A stretch of 52,360 nt of DNA from an uncultured Sphingobacteriales bacterium (lineage in GTDB: Bacteria; Bacteroidota; Bacteroidia; Chitinophagales; Chitinophagaceae): contig CALKHN010000115.1 of assembly GCA_937991535.1 (NCBI GenBank), positions 1-52,360 on the forward strand, given 5' to 3'. Made by a program: the position numbers and the translations under genes. Of the stretch, positions 18,090-27,921 are shown one piece after another. The notes under the pieces were generated by a model that was given only the letters and a program-made list of their open reading frames with translations, did not search any database and had not been told where the DNA came from. The number at the start of each line of letters is the position of its first letter. Position 1 is the stretch's first letter.

Positions 18090-20453
18090 CTATCTCGTTT
18101 TCAGCGTTAGTGCTATCAGTTGCTGATTACGCATAATAGTAAGGGATAGTTTACCTGTCCAGTTCAGTGACTGATAAATATCCATCAGTTGTTTTACATC
18201 TTCAACCTTTTTGCTGCCTGCAGTGCGAATAACATCTTTGTTTCGCAACCCGGATAAAAACAAAATACTGTTATCTCCGGCTGATACAATAATTACTCCT
18301 GCTTCATCGGGAAGCCCATAAGCTGAACGGTCTCCCAATCCATCCACAGATTTTACAAAACCGCCCAGGAATGACACCTCCACAGATTTATCCTGCAGTC
18401 CTGCATCTGTTAACAGTACAGGTAGCTGCGGATGCAGGGCTATTTTTTTTAAGGAAGATTTTTTCACCCCGAATGCATCCATCGGAAAATTCTTAAACCC
18501 CACTTTAAGTGCGGGAGAATTAGCAGCAACCGAATAATCGCCTTTCGAAGGATCAACGAACAATGGATCTCCCGCCAAACTGTTTTTATCTGTTCCCCTG
18601 GCTTTCGCATCATTGAGCGCGGCGGTATCGGGAAATAAATTGTAATCAACGCGTTTCCCCCAGTCCGTGATTTGTATGGGCGCGTATTTTTTCATTACGA
18701 TATTTCTTTCAAACACATCGCCGCTGTTTTTAAACCACACATGCGGGTGAAAAGAATTATTGATCATAATATTGTTCTCCACTATCCGGTAAAAACCCTC
18801 ACGAAGCTTGAGCCCGCCATTCAGGCAAAGATTGTTATAGATATGATAGTTGGATGAACCGTCATCGAGGTCAATATCCCACCCATGATCGCAGCGGAAG
18901 CGGTTGTTTCGGATGATGGTTTGCTTCTGCGCATCAAGCATTATCAATTCAGGATGAACAGCCACCAGGCTGTCCATGTAATTTCTGTTTGGCGCCCAGA
19001 AACGGTCGCGCCCCCACGAATTAAAAGATCCATGATCTCCTGTTTCTCTCACGGTGTTAAATACATCGTTATACTCTATTATATGTCCGCCGAAACAACC
19101 GTCGCCAATATTAATACCGGCACGTGATGTATGGTAAATGCTATTATGGCTTACCGTTATAGAGGAAGCAACTTCTATCTGAACACCGGTTGCCTGTTTT
19201 TCTATATCACCCAGATCGTGGAAAAGATTGTTGGTAACAATGCATTCCTGTGGGAAGTTATTGGTCAGTGGCCCCGGTGTTTTATCCAAACCGGTGTAAG
19301 GAATGAAATTTTCATACCCGAACGACGGAGAACGAACAGCCCTTGTGTCGCCGATAAAGCATACTGCATTGGCCCCTGTATTATAAATATAACAACCGGT
19401 TACAGTATCCTTTTTGTTGTAATTGCTGAACATGATCGCATTGCCGCCGATGCCTTCAAAAACACAATCCGCTATTTTACAGTTTTCTGTACCATCCAAT
19501 AAAACGGCGGCGCCCCTGTAGATGGTCCAGTCGCTGCGCAACAATGGTTCTTTGGTATCCATGAAAGTTCGTTCATTGTGTGCGAAACGGAGGTTCAGCA
19601 ATTGTACATTTCGTAAAGGCTTTTTGATACCGCCTTTTAGTTCAATGCTGTTCTTAAGGTTCGATACTTCCACTATAGCATTTGAAATATTGATTTCTTT
19701 GGGAGGATAATAATAAAGGAGTTGCTTTTTTTTATCGAGCCACCATTCTCCGGGTGTATCTAATTCTTCAAAAATATTTTCTACAAATCGGTATTCCTTA
19801 TGCATCGTGTTGGCACGGTTATTCTGCCATCCGCCTTCCAGTTGAACATTGCCTGTATCATCTGCGCCGGTTATCCGGTAATGAAATCCACCCCACTCAT
19901 ACGCATGCAATGCGTGTACATACCCACCCACGGGATTTTTCCATCGTTTTACCCTTTCCGGAGCGATGGCATCTGCGGCGGTGCCATGAAATATTCTTGC
20001 AGCAGAATCATAATTTGGGTATCGCGCCAGCGGTTGCAATTTTTGATTGATATACAATCTTTCAAAAGAAATACCGGGAGGAACAGGAGCCATATATATT
20101 CCATTTAAATATGGCTTCCATCGAAGCTTTAGGCGCCTGCCTGCACTGATGATAACATCTTCGCTGTTGTATGCCCTGATTTGCAACGCGGCTAATGAAA
20201 AATTCTCCGCATTTATTACAATGGTCTTGTTTAGATAGTGGGTACCTGCCCGTAATTCAATCGCTACATCTTTATCCTTATTTCCAAGTGAATGATTAAC
20301 GGCGTGCCCGATGGTTTTAAAAGGGCGGGCAAGGGTGCCGGGATTGTTGTCGTTTCCATTGAGGTCAACATAGTATTTAACCTGTGTCATTGCCACTAAG
20401 CCTGCACATAAAAAGAAGGAACACAAGGCAAATTTTCTTTTTGTCCATTTCAT
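18090..20453 (-). CDS. Secreted right-handed beta-helix protein with C-terminal PDZ-like domain
   Basis: A 787-aa protein with an N-terminal signal (about 1-23) and the opening KYYVDLNGNDNNPGTLARPFKTI typical of DUF1565-type parallel beta-helix proteins. The helix region (to about residue 640) contains many short N-rich turns (IVTNNLFHDLGD, TVSHNSIYHTSRAGINIGDG). The last 120 residues resemble a PDZ domain (GVIIVSAGDNSILFLSGLRNKDVI). Related proteins include polysaccharide lyases and glycoside hydrolases such as GH141-like enzymes; no family-specific catalytic residue was assigned. It is encoded with a glycosidase-like gene upstream and probably acts on a plant or algal glycan in the periplasm or outside the cell. 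Confidence 0.85.
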   Translation of the reverse strand: MKWTKRKFALCSFFLCAGLVAMTQVKYYVDLNGNDNNPGTLARPFKTIGHAVNHSLGNKDKDVAIELRAGTHYLNKTIVINAENFSLAALQIRAYNSEDVIISAGRRLKLRWKPYLNGIYMAPVPPGISFERLYINQKLQPLARYPNYDSAARIFHGTAADAIAPERVKRWKNPVGGYVHALHAYEWGGFHYRITGADDTGNVQLEGGWQNNRANTMHKEYRFVENIFEELDTPGEWWLDKKKQLLYYYPPKEINISNAIVEVSNLKNSIELKGGIKKPLRNVQLLNLRFAHNERTFMDTKEPLLRSDWTIYRGAAVLLDGTENCKIADCVFEGIGGNAIMFSNYNKKDTVTGCYIYNTGANAVCFIGDTRAVRSPSFGYENFIPYTGLDKTPGPLTNNFPQECIVTNNLFHDLGDIEKQATGVQIEVASSITVSHNSIYHTSRAGINIGDGCFGGHIIEYNDVFNTVRETGDHGSFNSWGRDRFWAPNRNYMDSLVAVHPELIMLDAQKQTIIRNNRFRCDHGWDIDLDDGSSNYHIYNNLCLNGGLKLREGFYRIVENNIMINNSFHPHVWFKNSGDVFERNIVMKKYAPIQITDWGKRVDYNLFPDTAALNDAKARGTDKNSLAGDPLFVDPSKGDYSVAANSPALKVGFKNFPMDAFGVKKSSLKKIALHPQLPVLLTDAGLQDKSVEVSFLGGFVKSVDGLGDRSAYGLPDEAGVIIVSAGDNSILFLSGLRNKDVIRTAGSKKVEDVKQLMDIYQSLNWTGKLSLTIMRNQQLIALTLKTR

Positions 20454-20643
20454 ACCAGGGTAATTTTTCCGAATATAGGTCTGCTAAAATTAATTGTTCC
20501 CAGCCAAACGGGAATTAAAATCCTGTGTTACAGTATGTCAATAAAGCAGCCCTATTATATAGAAAGCAGCTATAACCGTTCAATTAGCAGAATGAACAGA
20601 AAAATGCCGGAAAAGAGGGTTAGTAGTAAAAAACACAAAGCAT

Positions 20644-20871
20644 CTAATTTTCCCGAACCATTACTTTTACCCGCAACAATATTTTAAGATAACGCTTCAA
20701 ATGGCTATCGTCATCAACATTATCAATCTTTTCAATATAAAATGGAGCTGACAGAAAGCCTTTATTATAAAAGGATGCTTTCTTTTTATCGTCTATTTCT
20801 ACCCGGTAGTATGCATTTTCGATACGGCTGGTGATATTGCATTCCTTAGTAAAGAGAAAAATTTTTTTCAT
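20644..20871 (-). CDS. Small hypothetical protein
   Basis: A 75-aa frame, MKKIFLFTKECNITSRIENAYYRVEID to VMVREN, basic (many Lys and Arg) with no signal peptide, membrane segment or known motif. It lies between the beta-helix gene and the six-hairpin glycosidase gene on the same strand, with about 190-200 nt on each side. The amino-acid composition is protein-like and no larger gene overlaps it, but there is no supporting homology I can name. It may be a real small gene or chance. Confidence 0.4.
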   Translation of the reverse strand: MKKIFLFTKECNITSRIENAYYRVEIDDKKKASFYNKGFLSAPFYIEKIDNVDDDSHLKRYLKILLRVKVMVREN

Positions 20872-21070
20872 TTTTATCCGGCTATTGAAGTGTACCTGTT
20901 ATAACGGCAAACACGGTATTCTAATTAGTGCCTTATGATAAATAAGTTTAGGGCGCTTATCCCGGTACCGCCAGTTCATCCCATGCAACAGCCAATGATT
21001 AACCGAACTGTTACAAGCCGGCAGAACGGTGGCACAGCAAATCGAATGCCTGCCCGCCTTTATACCATAT

Positions 21071-23590
21071 TTACAGTCCGGATGGTTTTATTTCAATTGT
21101 TTGTTCTTTGCTGCCGGCCTTTGAGGTAAATGCTATATCTCCTGACGCATCACTCCTTGTTTTCAAAAGCAGTTTTCCATTCTTAAAAACAGAAAAATTG
21201 CTGCCCGGTTCCAGCGCGGATAGTTGGTAGCTTAATTTTATAGTATTGCCAGGGGCCACAACATGCCATTTCCTGGAGCCTGCATCCCATTGATCAATGT
21301 GCAGGTTAACCGTACTGCGTTTGTTACGCGATATTTTCATAGATGCCATAGAACTATCCTTGCAGAAATACAGTAACTGATCTTTTTTGACCTCGATGCC
21401 AAAATCCTGTGCACTGTGTATGGAAAATGAATCAGCGCTCACCGTATAGTTATTCTCTGAAAGCAACAAAGTGTAATACTGATGCCTCAGCCAGTATTTT
21501 ATCCTGGCGCCATTAAGGGTTTCCGTAAGGCGCGGATTTATATACAGCCGGTTATACTTTGGTTGAATACCATATATATCGCGGTACAGCCCAACAACCG
21601 GCAAGGCATTGTTGGCCAGGATATCGCTGCCCAGCCCCTCTCCTTTCCGGCGATCGTATCGCTGATAGGCAAGCCCGTCTTTCTCGTATTGTTTCAAAAC
21701 ATTTCTGATATACTTAACCGGAATTTCAGGATTGTAGTTCTTATAAGCCCTGATACCCACTTCGCCCCATCCAAGAAAAATGTCTCCATTTTCATAATTC
21801 GGAAACGGATAATTCACTTTCAGTCCTTCATCTTCTGCAAATGGGAAAAAATTTATAGGCCACATAAAAAGTTTTTCCTTATCCATCAATGTTTCCACCT
21901 TATCCAATATTGCCTTTTGCCGTGAACTATCATCACAAATACCATAAGCTATAGCCATAAAATTTACAGGTGTAACAAGATTATTGCCGTGTATTCGGTT
22001 ATCTTTATCGCGCCAGTAAACATACCATTGATTGTTCTCATCCCAAAAGCCACCTTTCTCTGTAGATTGATTGAAACGATGCTTTAATTTATCTGCGAGC
22101 TGCAGGTACTGATCTGCCCGCACATCGTCTCCCAGTATTCGTTCTATTTCGGCCCAATTGGTGAGGGCATAATACATTTTGGCATTGAGGAAAGCATTTT
22201 CATACGATGCCCAGATCACATCTATCCAATCACTTCCCCTTTTTTCTTTGTAGGAGTCCGTCATGGCTTCTATTAATCCGTCATTATCTGAATCCCTCTG
22301 CAGAAGAAATTCCAGCACTTTCCTGCACTGAAGTTTATGGGTTCTTACCCAGTTAAAATCGCCATTCATCTGAAATAACTCCGCAACGTTTATCACCTGG
22401 TCGGTATTGGAATCCAAAAGTCTGCCCCATTGGGCCTCATAAAAACCGTTGGCATCATAAGTCCCGGGCTCTTCATCTCCTTTAACATAGGCCCAGCGTG
22501 ATTTAACGCGACCATCAGCAGAAATCGCATTGTTGCGGTAGTAATCCAATGTATTTTTATAGTTTTTAAGGTAATTTGAATCATTTATCCCAAGTCCCAT
22601 TTGTGCGATCCATTGCTCATGCAGTACCGCAAAGCCGGCACTGAGATGCCAGTTGTTTGACCCAATGATATTTTCGTCAATGACCCCCACACGGGCGATG
22701 GTATTGAGTACATTGCCTATTGATTCACTGTTGAATCCCGGAAAATCTCCCCTGTAAAAATCTTTTCCATAGTCAAAAGCCTTCAAACGATATGTAACGC
22801 TTACTGTGCCATTTGCTTCCAGGCTATCCCAGATATCCTGCCGGTTTACAATAAACCGGCTAAGCCCATGCTTCGGGGTAACTGCTTTTTTACTGGCTGT
22901 ATAATGAAGCGTCCATTTGTCATCAGGCTGACGACTGAAGCGCACTGCTACCTGTTCTTGTTTCTGATCCACAGGGTATATACGGAGGCCGGATCTTTTA
23001 TCTTTGTTCCACAGTGTTACTATACCGGTATGATTGGCAAATGATGCATTGGGCTTATTAAAAAATTTACACCATGCCACACCTCCTGTGCCCAGTAAAG
23101 CTCCTGTCCAGGTTTCCATATTATTAAATGACCATTGCGGAAAGCCGGTATCTTCCAATGTAAGTGCAGCGGGATATTTTCGTTCAATAGTCCAGTCTAT
23201 ACAATCAGAATAAGAATGAAATATCCATTTTTCCCTGATCAGGTTATTTTTTTGACCAAAATAAATACCGTCAATCAAAATTCCGTTTTCTACAGCACGT
23301 ACCGCAGGTGTGGGAATAGCTGACCGGGTAGTGAACCATTCTCCTTTTAGTTTGACCGAACTGAAAATGCCCTGATCATTAGATACGGGCGTTTCACCCG
23401 GTATCTGCACCCTTTCTATCACGCATTTGCTGGCATAGTTAATATGCAAAACAAGATTACCATTTTGATCCTGCACTTTGACATATCCATTCTTTTCTTT
23501 TTCCTGAAATGCCGGCTGGCTCCGGCCAGGCAGTTGTATATGTAAAAAAAGTAAAAACAAAAAGTACCTGATGAAAGGCTTAATGATCAT
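21071..23590 (-). CDS. Secreted six-hairpin (alpha/alpha)6-barrel glycosidase-like protein
   Basis: The chosen start at 23590 gives 839 aa with a clean signal peptide (MIIKPFIRYFLFLLFLHIQLPG); the frame extends 14 codons further. An N-terminal beta-sandwich of about 280 residues is followed by an (alpha/alpha)6 region with DSDNDGLIEAMTDSYKEKRGSDWIDVIWASYENAFL, a pattern shared by six-hairpin glycosidases (GH63, GH78, GH94 and GH116-like). The acidic residues in GSDWIDV and ENGDIFLGWGEVG are candidate catalytic groups, but I cannot assign a CAZy family. It lies upstream of the beta-helix gene on the same strand. It probably removes terminal sugars from an oligosaccharide; substrate unknown. 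Confidence 0.82.
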   Translation of the reverse strand: MIIKPFIRYFLFLLFLHIQLPGRSQPAFQEKEKNGYVKVQDQNGNLVLHINYASKCVIERVQIPGETPVSNDQGIFSSVKLKGEWFTTRSAIPTPAVRAVENGILIDGIYFGQKNNLIREKWIFHSYSDCIDWTIERKYPAALTLEDTGFPQWSFNNMETWTGALLGTGGVAWCKFFNKPNASFANHTGIVTLWNKDKRSGLRIYPVDQKQEQVAVRFSRQPDDKWTLHYTASKKAVTPKHGLSRFIVNRQDIWDSLEANGTVSVTYRLKAFDYGKDFYRGDFPGFNSESIGNVLNTIARVGVIDENIIGSNNWHLSAGFAVLHEQWIAQMGLGINDSNYLKNYKNTLDYYRNNAISADGRVKSRWAYVKGDEEPGTYDANGFYEAQWGRLLDSNTDQVINVAELFQMNGDFNWVRTHKLQCRKVLEFLLQRDSDNDGLIEAMTDSYKEKRGSDWIDVIWASYENAFLNAKMYYALTNWAEIERILGDDVRADQYLQLADKLKHRFNQSTEKGGFWDENNQWYVYWRDKDNRIHGNNLVTPVNFMAIAYGICDDSSRQKAILDKVETLMDKEKLFMWPINFFPFAEDEGLKVNYPFPNYENGDIFLGWGEVGIRAYKNYNPEIPVKYIRNVLKQYEKDGLAYQRYDRRKGEGLGSDILANNALPVVGLYRDIYGIQPKYNRLYINPRLTETLNGARIKYWLRHQYYTLLLSENNYTVSADSFSIHSAQDFGIEVKKDQLLYFCKDSSMASMKISRNKRSTVNLHIDQWDAGSRKWHVVAPGNTIKLSYQLSALEPGSNFSVFKNGKLLLKTRSDASGDIAFTSKAGSKEQTIEIKPSGL

Positions 23591-23693
23591 GGTAAGAAAT
23601 ATTAAATGATAGCTTTTGGTATCATACCGCAAAGAATCGGCAGGAACTAAAGGTAATCAGATTTCCGTGCCGGCGCCTGGCACACAAAAAATT

Positions 23694-23715
23694 GGCCCCT
23701 GTAAAAACAGGGGCC
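23694..23715 (-). terminator. Perfect hairpin, probable terminator
   Basis: GGCCCCTGT (23694-23702), loop AAAA, ACAGGGGCC (23707-23715). On the minus strand it is followed by AATTTTTTG. It would stop transcripts coming from the isochorismatase-ThuA gene before the glycosidase gene. The rest of the 390-bp intergenic region holds no supported gene; a 46-codon plus-strand frame at 23736-23876 is noted among the findings. Confidence 0.6.
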
Positions 23716-23978
23716 GCAACCAAAACTAACTGCTTATGAGAAAATTGACTATACTTTATGTGGTCTTTAATAGTAGACGCATTAAAAGCGAAAAAGTACC
23801 ATGTTTTATTGTTAATAATTCATTAAAATCCCCAACAAAAATTGAAGATCATGGTCAAACAACAATATCAAATTGACTGAAGCAGAAAAGAAGAATACAT
23901 TTATAAACTTTCAGGCCGATAATGGACAACAACGTGCCGCTATACATCAGTATTGCTTTACCATTATTGAACAATTGT

Positions 23979-25592
23979 TTATTGCCGGGCAGGGTTGAGC
24001 AAATAATGAACAGCATGTACAAAAAGTTTTTGCACTGCTTCTGTTTTCCAATCGTCCCAATGACCAAGAGATGTATATATTACCCTGTTTTTTCCATTGT
24101 TGTTAATCCATAAAACAGGTTCAGGTTTTTCATTTGGGATCGTTCCTGTTAGCAGCACCTGCGCGGCGGACGAACGTAAAGGTGCATTTTTATACAACCA
24201 GTTCTTACTCGCAAATCCTTCGGCGGGTATGTCTTTGAGTATGGGATGCCGTTCCATTCCGGGAACGATATGAATAAGGGTATTCTCTTTGAGATGCGGA
24301 TAATGCCCCTGGTAATTACCACCCAGTACCAGGCTATCGAATTCCGGCCATTGTTCCAGGAACCCCGAAACCTTTTCTGCAGAAGCGGCAATACCTCCGC
24401 CTTCCCTGGGTACATTCCCTTTGGCATCAAAAGCATGACTTGCCGTTCTTATTCCCAATATTGGCTTTCCGCGATTTACAAAATCTTTGATCAACCCCAT
24501 CTTTTCGGGTTCTAATGCAATACGTCGGATAAATATAACAGCAAGGTCGGCATCGGCAAGTATCTGCATATTTTCAAGGTTATGCCTGCCCGGACCTTCC
24601 ATTAACGGAAGCCCTGTTGAATATTCACAGTTCATATTTTCCCTGAGCAACAACTGGTGTCCGAATTCGGGCAACCTTTGATTGGCGCGGTATTCGCCTT
24701 CCGCTGTTAAAAAAGCAATGATGGGCCGTTTGTCGTTGCTGAACCTGAACTGCCTGCGGCCAGTAAAATCGGTTGAAACAATAGATGGACAAACATATTT
24801 CTCGATATATTCTGCCATAAGACTATTACCCGTAAAGTGCGATACATATGGCCACATTTTTGAATTGTACATCACATCTGTTAGGTCGCGGAGCAAAGCA
24901 ACATTCATACCCAGCCTTACCATATTTCTCAACCCAAAAGATCTGCCGATGACACACATATTGGTGTGCACACCTGTAAGTATAACATTTTTGATGCCCC
25001 TGGCATTAAAAAGACCTGCCAGTTCAGCACCGGAATCACTGATGGCATCTCCCTCCCGGATTTCTATTCCGTCATGCTGTTTTGTCCAGGCTTTGTGCGG
25101 CGCATCACCCGCGTCTTCGCAGCCTTCATCCGACTGGTCTATGGGCCATTCTGCACCTTTTTCTGAATCAAGCAACCCTTCACCAGCTACCTGGTCGTAC
25201 TTCTTCCTGTAATATTTTTTGGCAAGCTTTCTACCCGGGTAATCCTTATAATAATCCATACAATCACTGGGAGCATGAACGATCAGCATACCTTTTTTTC
25301 TGCCGGTAGCAATAACTTCATTAATATAAGGCGCCATCTCCCCCACTCGTTGCGTAGCGCCGGTGCACCAGTGTTTATCCCACATGTCGCATATAATGAT
25401 GGCTGTTTGCGAAGGGAGCCATTGCTGTACTTCATGCGAAATAATAAAAGCACCCTGCTCTTCTGCTGAAGGAGGTCTCTTTTGAAGAGAAACTCTAAAT
25501 GATTCCTCTTTAGCTTTGGACTGGGCCGTTAAGGTGTTGGAAAATAAGATTGCCGGTAACAGGAGCTGAAAAAAAAGATTCGCCTTTCTCAT
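23979..25592 (-). CDS. Isochorismatase-like hydrolase fused to a ThuA-like domain
   Basis: The start at 25592 gives 537 aa with a signal peptide ending near LTAQS (residue 25). The N-terminal half is a cysteine-hydrolase (isochorismatase-like) domain: Asp69 in IICDMWDKHW and Cys213 in GVHTNMCV are the catalytic pair, with Lys171 a candidate third residue. The C-terminal half (about 280-537) is ThuA-like, a class I glutamine-amidotransferase fold seen in trehalose-utilisation proteins (RPIIAFLTAEGEYRANQ, VLGGNYQGHY, VIYTSLGHWDDW). Secreted ThuA domains accompany Gfo/Idh/MocA oxidoreductases in Bacteroidota sugar clusters, as here. The combined activity is unknown. It is transcribed divergently from the SDR operon. 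Confidence 0.88.
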   Translation of the reverse strand: MRKANLFFQLLLPAILFSNTLTAQSKAKEESFRVSLQKRPPSAEEQGAFIISHEVQQWLPSQTAIIICDMWDKHWCTGATQRVGEMAPYINEVIATGRKKGMLIVHAPSDCMDYYKDYPGRKLAKKYYRKKYDQVAGEGLLDSEKGAEWPIDQSDEGCEDAGDAPHKAWTKQHDGIEIREGDAISDSGAELAGLFNARGIKNVILTGVHTNMCVIGRSFGLRNMVRLGMNVALLRDLTDVMYNSKMWPYVSHFTGNSLMAEYIEKYVCPSIVSTDFTGRRQFRFSNDKRPIIAFLTAEGEYRANQRLPEFGHQLLLRENMNCEYSTGLPLMEGPGRHNLENMQILADADLAVIFIRRIALEPEKMGLIKDFVNRGKPILGIRTASHAFDAKGNVPREGGGIAASAEKVSGFLEQWPEFDSLVLGGNYQGHYPHLKENTLIHIVPGMERHPILKDIPAEGFASKNWLYKNAPLRSSAAQVLLTGTIPNEKPEPVLWINNNGKNRVIYTSLGHWDDWKTEAVQKLFVHAVHYLLNPARQ

Positions 25593-25920
25593 ATTTTTAT
25601 TGTTCTGTGTTTCTATTGCCGGCATTAGCTGCCTGATGCATCATACCGGATCGCAAGGAACTGAAATATACCCGTTAAAAATTACAAAATATTATCCTTA
25701 CAACCATGAATTTTATCATCGGCACAATCTATTTCTGTCTACCCGGAATAGCGCTTCACTTTTTAGATTTTCAGCTCATCCCAGTCAATCCTTTCTCATT
25801 CACATGGTAACATCAAAGAACGCTTCTGCTAATAATCAGCATTAACCCTATTAAAGTAATTAGTTCTTTTGTAAGCATCAGTGCATGCAAACTTCGTTAA
25901 CCCGATAAAAGAAAATAGGT
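25593..25920. other. Divergent intergenic region with no gene
   Basis: This 328-bp AT-rich region lies between the isochorismatase-ThuA gene (minus) and the SDR gene (plus) and must hold both promoters. I found no clear TTTG/TAnnTTTG pair, no long palindrome and no copy of the GAAACCGATTTC operator. Confidence 0.5.
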
Positions 25921-26664
25921 ATGGATTTGCGTAACAAGGTGGCCATTATTACAGGAGGAACACATGGAATAGGAGCAGCAACAGCCCTTTCATTGGCAGA
26001 ACAGGGCGCATCTATCGCTTTGGTTGCAAGAAATGCCGGCGATGGAGCAGTGAGCAAAAGAATAGAGGCACTGGGCATACCGTGTATTACTGTTACAGCG
26101 GATCTCAGTAAAGAAGAAGAATGTACGCGGGCTGTTAATGAAGTGCAGGTGCATTATGGAAGTATAGATATTATAGTGCATAGCGCAGGATCAGCTGCGC
26201 CAGGCAGCCTGTTAAATGGTGCAAGGGAGGTATGGTACCAGGCATTTGACATACATGTACATGCCGTCTTTCATTTATGCCGGGCCGCAGTTCCCTATAT
26301 GAAAAAAAATAAGGAGGGAGCGATTGTGCTTATTGGTTCTGCAGCAGGATTACGTGGTGTAAAAAATGCACTGGCCTACGCAGTGGTTAAAGGGGCTATC
26401 CCTCAGTTCTGCAGGGCATTGGCCTTTGAACTTTCGCCCGATAATATAACAGTCAACTGCGTATCACCGGGTGTAATACGAACGCGATTTCAGGATTTTC
26501 TTACGCCGGAGCAGGTAAAAAATAATATAAACAACAGGATTCCGCTTCAAAGAGAAGGTACGCCGGAAGATGTTGCATCTGTTATTTGCACCCTGGTGAA
26601 AAACAGATTTATTACCGGAGAAAATATAGTAATAGACGGTGGCATGACAATGCGTATTGCGTAA
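25921..26664 (+). CDS. SDR-family sugar/alcohol dehydrogenase
   Basis: A 247-aa short-chain dehydrogenase of standard length. The cofactor motif TGGTHGIG (11-18), Asp61, the HSAG segment (87-90, replacing the common NNAG) and the catalytic Ser140, Tyr153 and Lys157 (YAVVK) are all in place. The C-terminus has the usual GENIVIDGG motif. It opens a plus-strand operon with a galactonate dehydratase next, so oxidation of a sugar (for example an aldose to its lactone) is a reasonable inference. The sequence alone does not settle the substrate or NAD versus NADP use. Confidence 0.9.
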   Translation: MDLRNKVAIITGGTHGIGAATALSLAEQGASIALVARNAGDGAVSKRIEALGIPCITVTADLSKEEECTRAVNEVQVHYGSIDIIVHSAGSAAPGSLLNGAREVWYQAFDIHVHAVFHLCRAAVPYMKKNKEGAIVLIGSAAGLRGVKNALAYAVVKGAIPQFCRALAFELSPDNITVNCVSPGVIRTRFQDFLTPEQVKNNINNRIPLQREGTPEDVASVICTLVKNRFITGENIVIDGGMTMRIA

Positions 26665-26759
26665 AAAAGCCTAATGGATATCTGATGCTTCAGCCAGTTT
26701 GTTACTCCCCGCAACAAAGGTGTCAAAAAAACAGGTAACTTACCCCAGAACCTTAAAGC

Positions 26760-27908
26760 ATGAAAATAAAAAAACTTGAACTGTTCAAAGTACCCCCGAG
26801 ATGGCTTTTCCTTAAAATAACAACCGACAACGGTACAACAGGATGGGGCGAACCTGTGGTTGAAGGCAGGGCAGATACCGTAAAAGCAGCGGTGGAAGAA
26901 ATGAAGTCTTATTTAATTGGGAAAGATGCACGTCATATTGAAGACATCTGGCAAACGCTTTACAGGGGCGGATTCTATCGTGGCGGACCTGTGCTCATGA
27001 GTGCCATTGCAGGCATTGACCAGGCTTTATGGGATATAAAGGGTAAAGCGCTTGGTGTTCCCGTATATGAATTATTAGGAGGCGCCGTAAGAGATACTAT
27101 GAAGATTTATGGTTGGATAGGTGGCGATAAACCTTCGCAGGTAGTGGAAGGAGCCGTAAAAAGAATGGATGATGGGTTTCTTGCGGTAAAGATGAATGCA
27201 TGCCCGGAAATGGAATGGATAGACACTCCTAAAAAAATTGAAGAAGCCGTAGCGGTGATCGCGTCAGTAAGAGAAGCTATAGGATATGATAAGGGGCTGG
27301 GAATTGATTTTCACGGCAGAGTGCATAAGGGCATGGCCAAGGCTTTCATGCGGGAACTTGATTTTCTGAAACCCATGTTTATAGAAGAGCCTGTACTTTC
27401 GGAAAATTTTGAAGCATTTTCTACTTTGGCTCAATATACTTCAGCGCCTGTAGCAACCGGCGAACGTTTGTTCAGCCGATGGGATTTTAAACGTTTATTT
27501 GAACAGGGCGCCGTAGATATTATTCAACCCGATGTAAGCCACGCGGGGGGTATTACAGAAGTAAAAAAAATAGCCGCTATGGCGGAAGCTTATGATGTAG
27601 CGCTGGCTCCGCATTGTCCGCTCGGCCCTGTTTCTTTTGCGGCAGCGCTTCATATAGATTTTAGTTGTATTAACGCTTTTATACAGGAATCGAGCATTGG
27701 CATTCATTACAATGAAGGATATGATCTGCTGGATTACCTCTCCAATCCGGAAATATTTACAATAAAAGACGGCTCCATTGTTCGGCCCGTTTTGCCTGGA
27801 TTGGGTGTAGAAATAAACGAAGAAAAGGTAAGGGCTATGAGTGAAATGGGGCATGACTGGAAAAATCCCATCTGGCGCAATACAGACGGAAGTATTACAG
27901 AATGGTAG
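26760..27908 (+). CDS. dgoD: D-galactonate dehydratase
   Basis: A 382-aa enolase-superfamily enzyme (mandelate-racemase subgroup) matching E. coli DgoD closely in length and numbering. Metal ligands Asp183, Glu209 and Glu235 and the catalytic His185 (GIDFHGR) and His285 (APHCPLGP) fall at the same positions as in DgoD. It converts D-galactonate to 2-keto-3-deoxy-D-galactonate in the cytoplasm, the second step of the oxidative galactose pathway. The KDGal kinase and aldolase are not in the window. It follows the SDR gene and is followed within 13 nt by the alpha/beta-hydrolase gene. A closely related acid-sugar specificity cannot be excluded. Confidence 0.93.
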   Translation: MKIKKLELFKVPPRWLFLKITTDNGTTGWGEPVVEGRADTVKAAVEEMKSYLIGKDARHIEDIWQTLYRGGFYRGGPVLMSAIAGIDQALWDIKGKALGVPVYELLGGAVRDTMKIYGWIGGDKPSQVVEGAVKRMDDGFLAVKMNACPEMEWIDTPKKIEEAVAVIASVREAIGYDKGLGIDFHGRVHKGMAKAFMRELDFLKPMFIEEPVLSENFEAFSTLAQYTSAPVATGERLFSRWDFKRLFEQGAVDIIQPDVSHAGGITEVKKIAAMAEAYDVALAPHCPLGPVSFAAALHIDFSCINAFIQESSIGIHYNEGYDLLDYLSNPEIFTIKDGSIVRPVLPGLGVEINEEKVRAMSEMGHDWKNPIWRNTDGSITEW

Positions 27909-27921
27909 TAATACCGGTAGC

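Noticed and set aside
23855..24067. 70-codon minus-strand frame
   Set aside because: It overlaps the 3' end of the isochorismatase-ThuA gene in another frame and extends only into AT-rich intergenic DNA.
27841..27921. Upstream extension of the alpha/beta hydrolase
   Set aside because: It overlaps the end of dgoD out of frame; the ATG at 27922 follows the dgoD stop and leads into a signal peptide.
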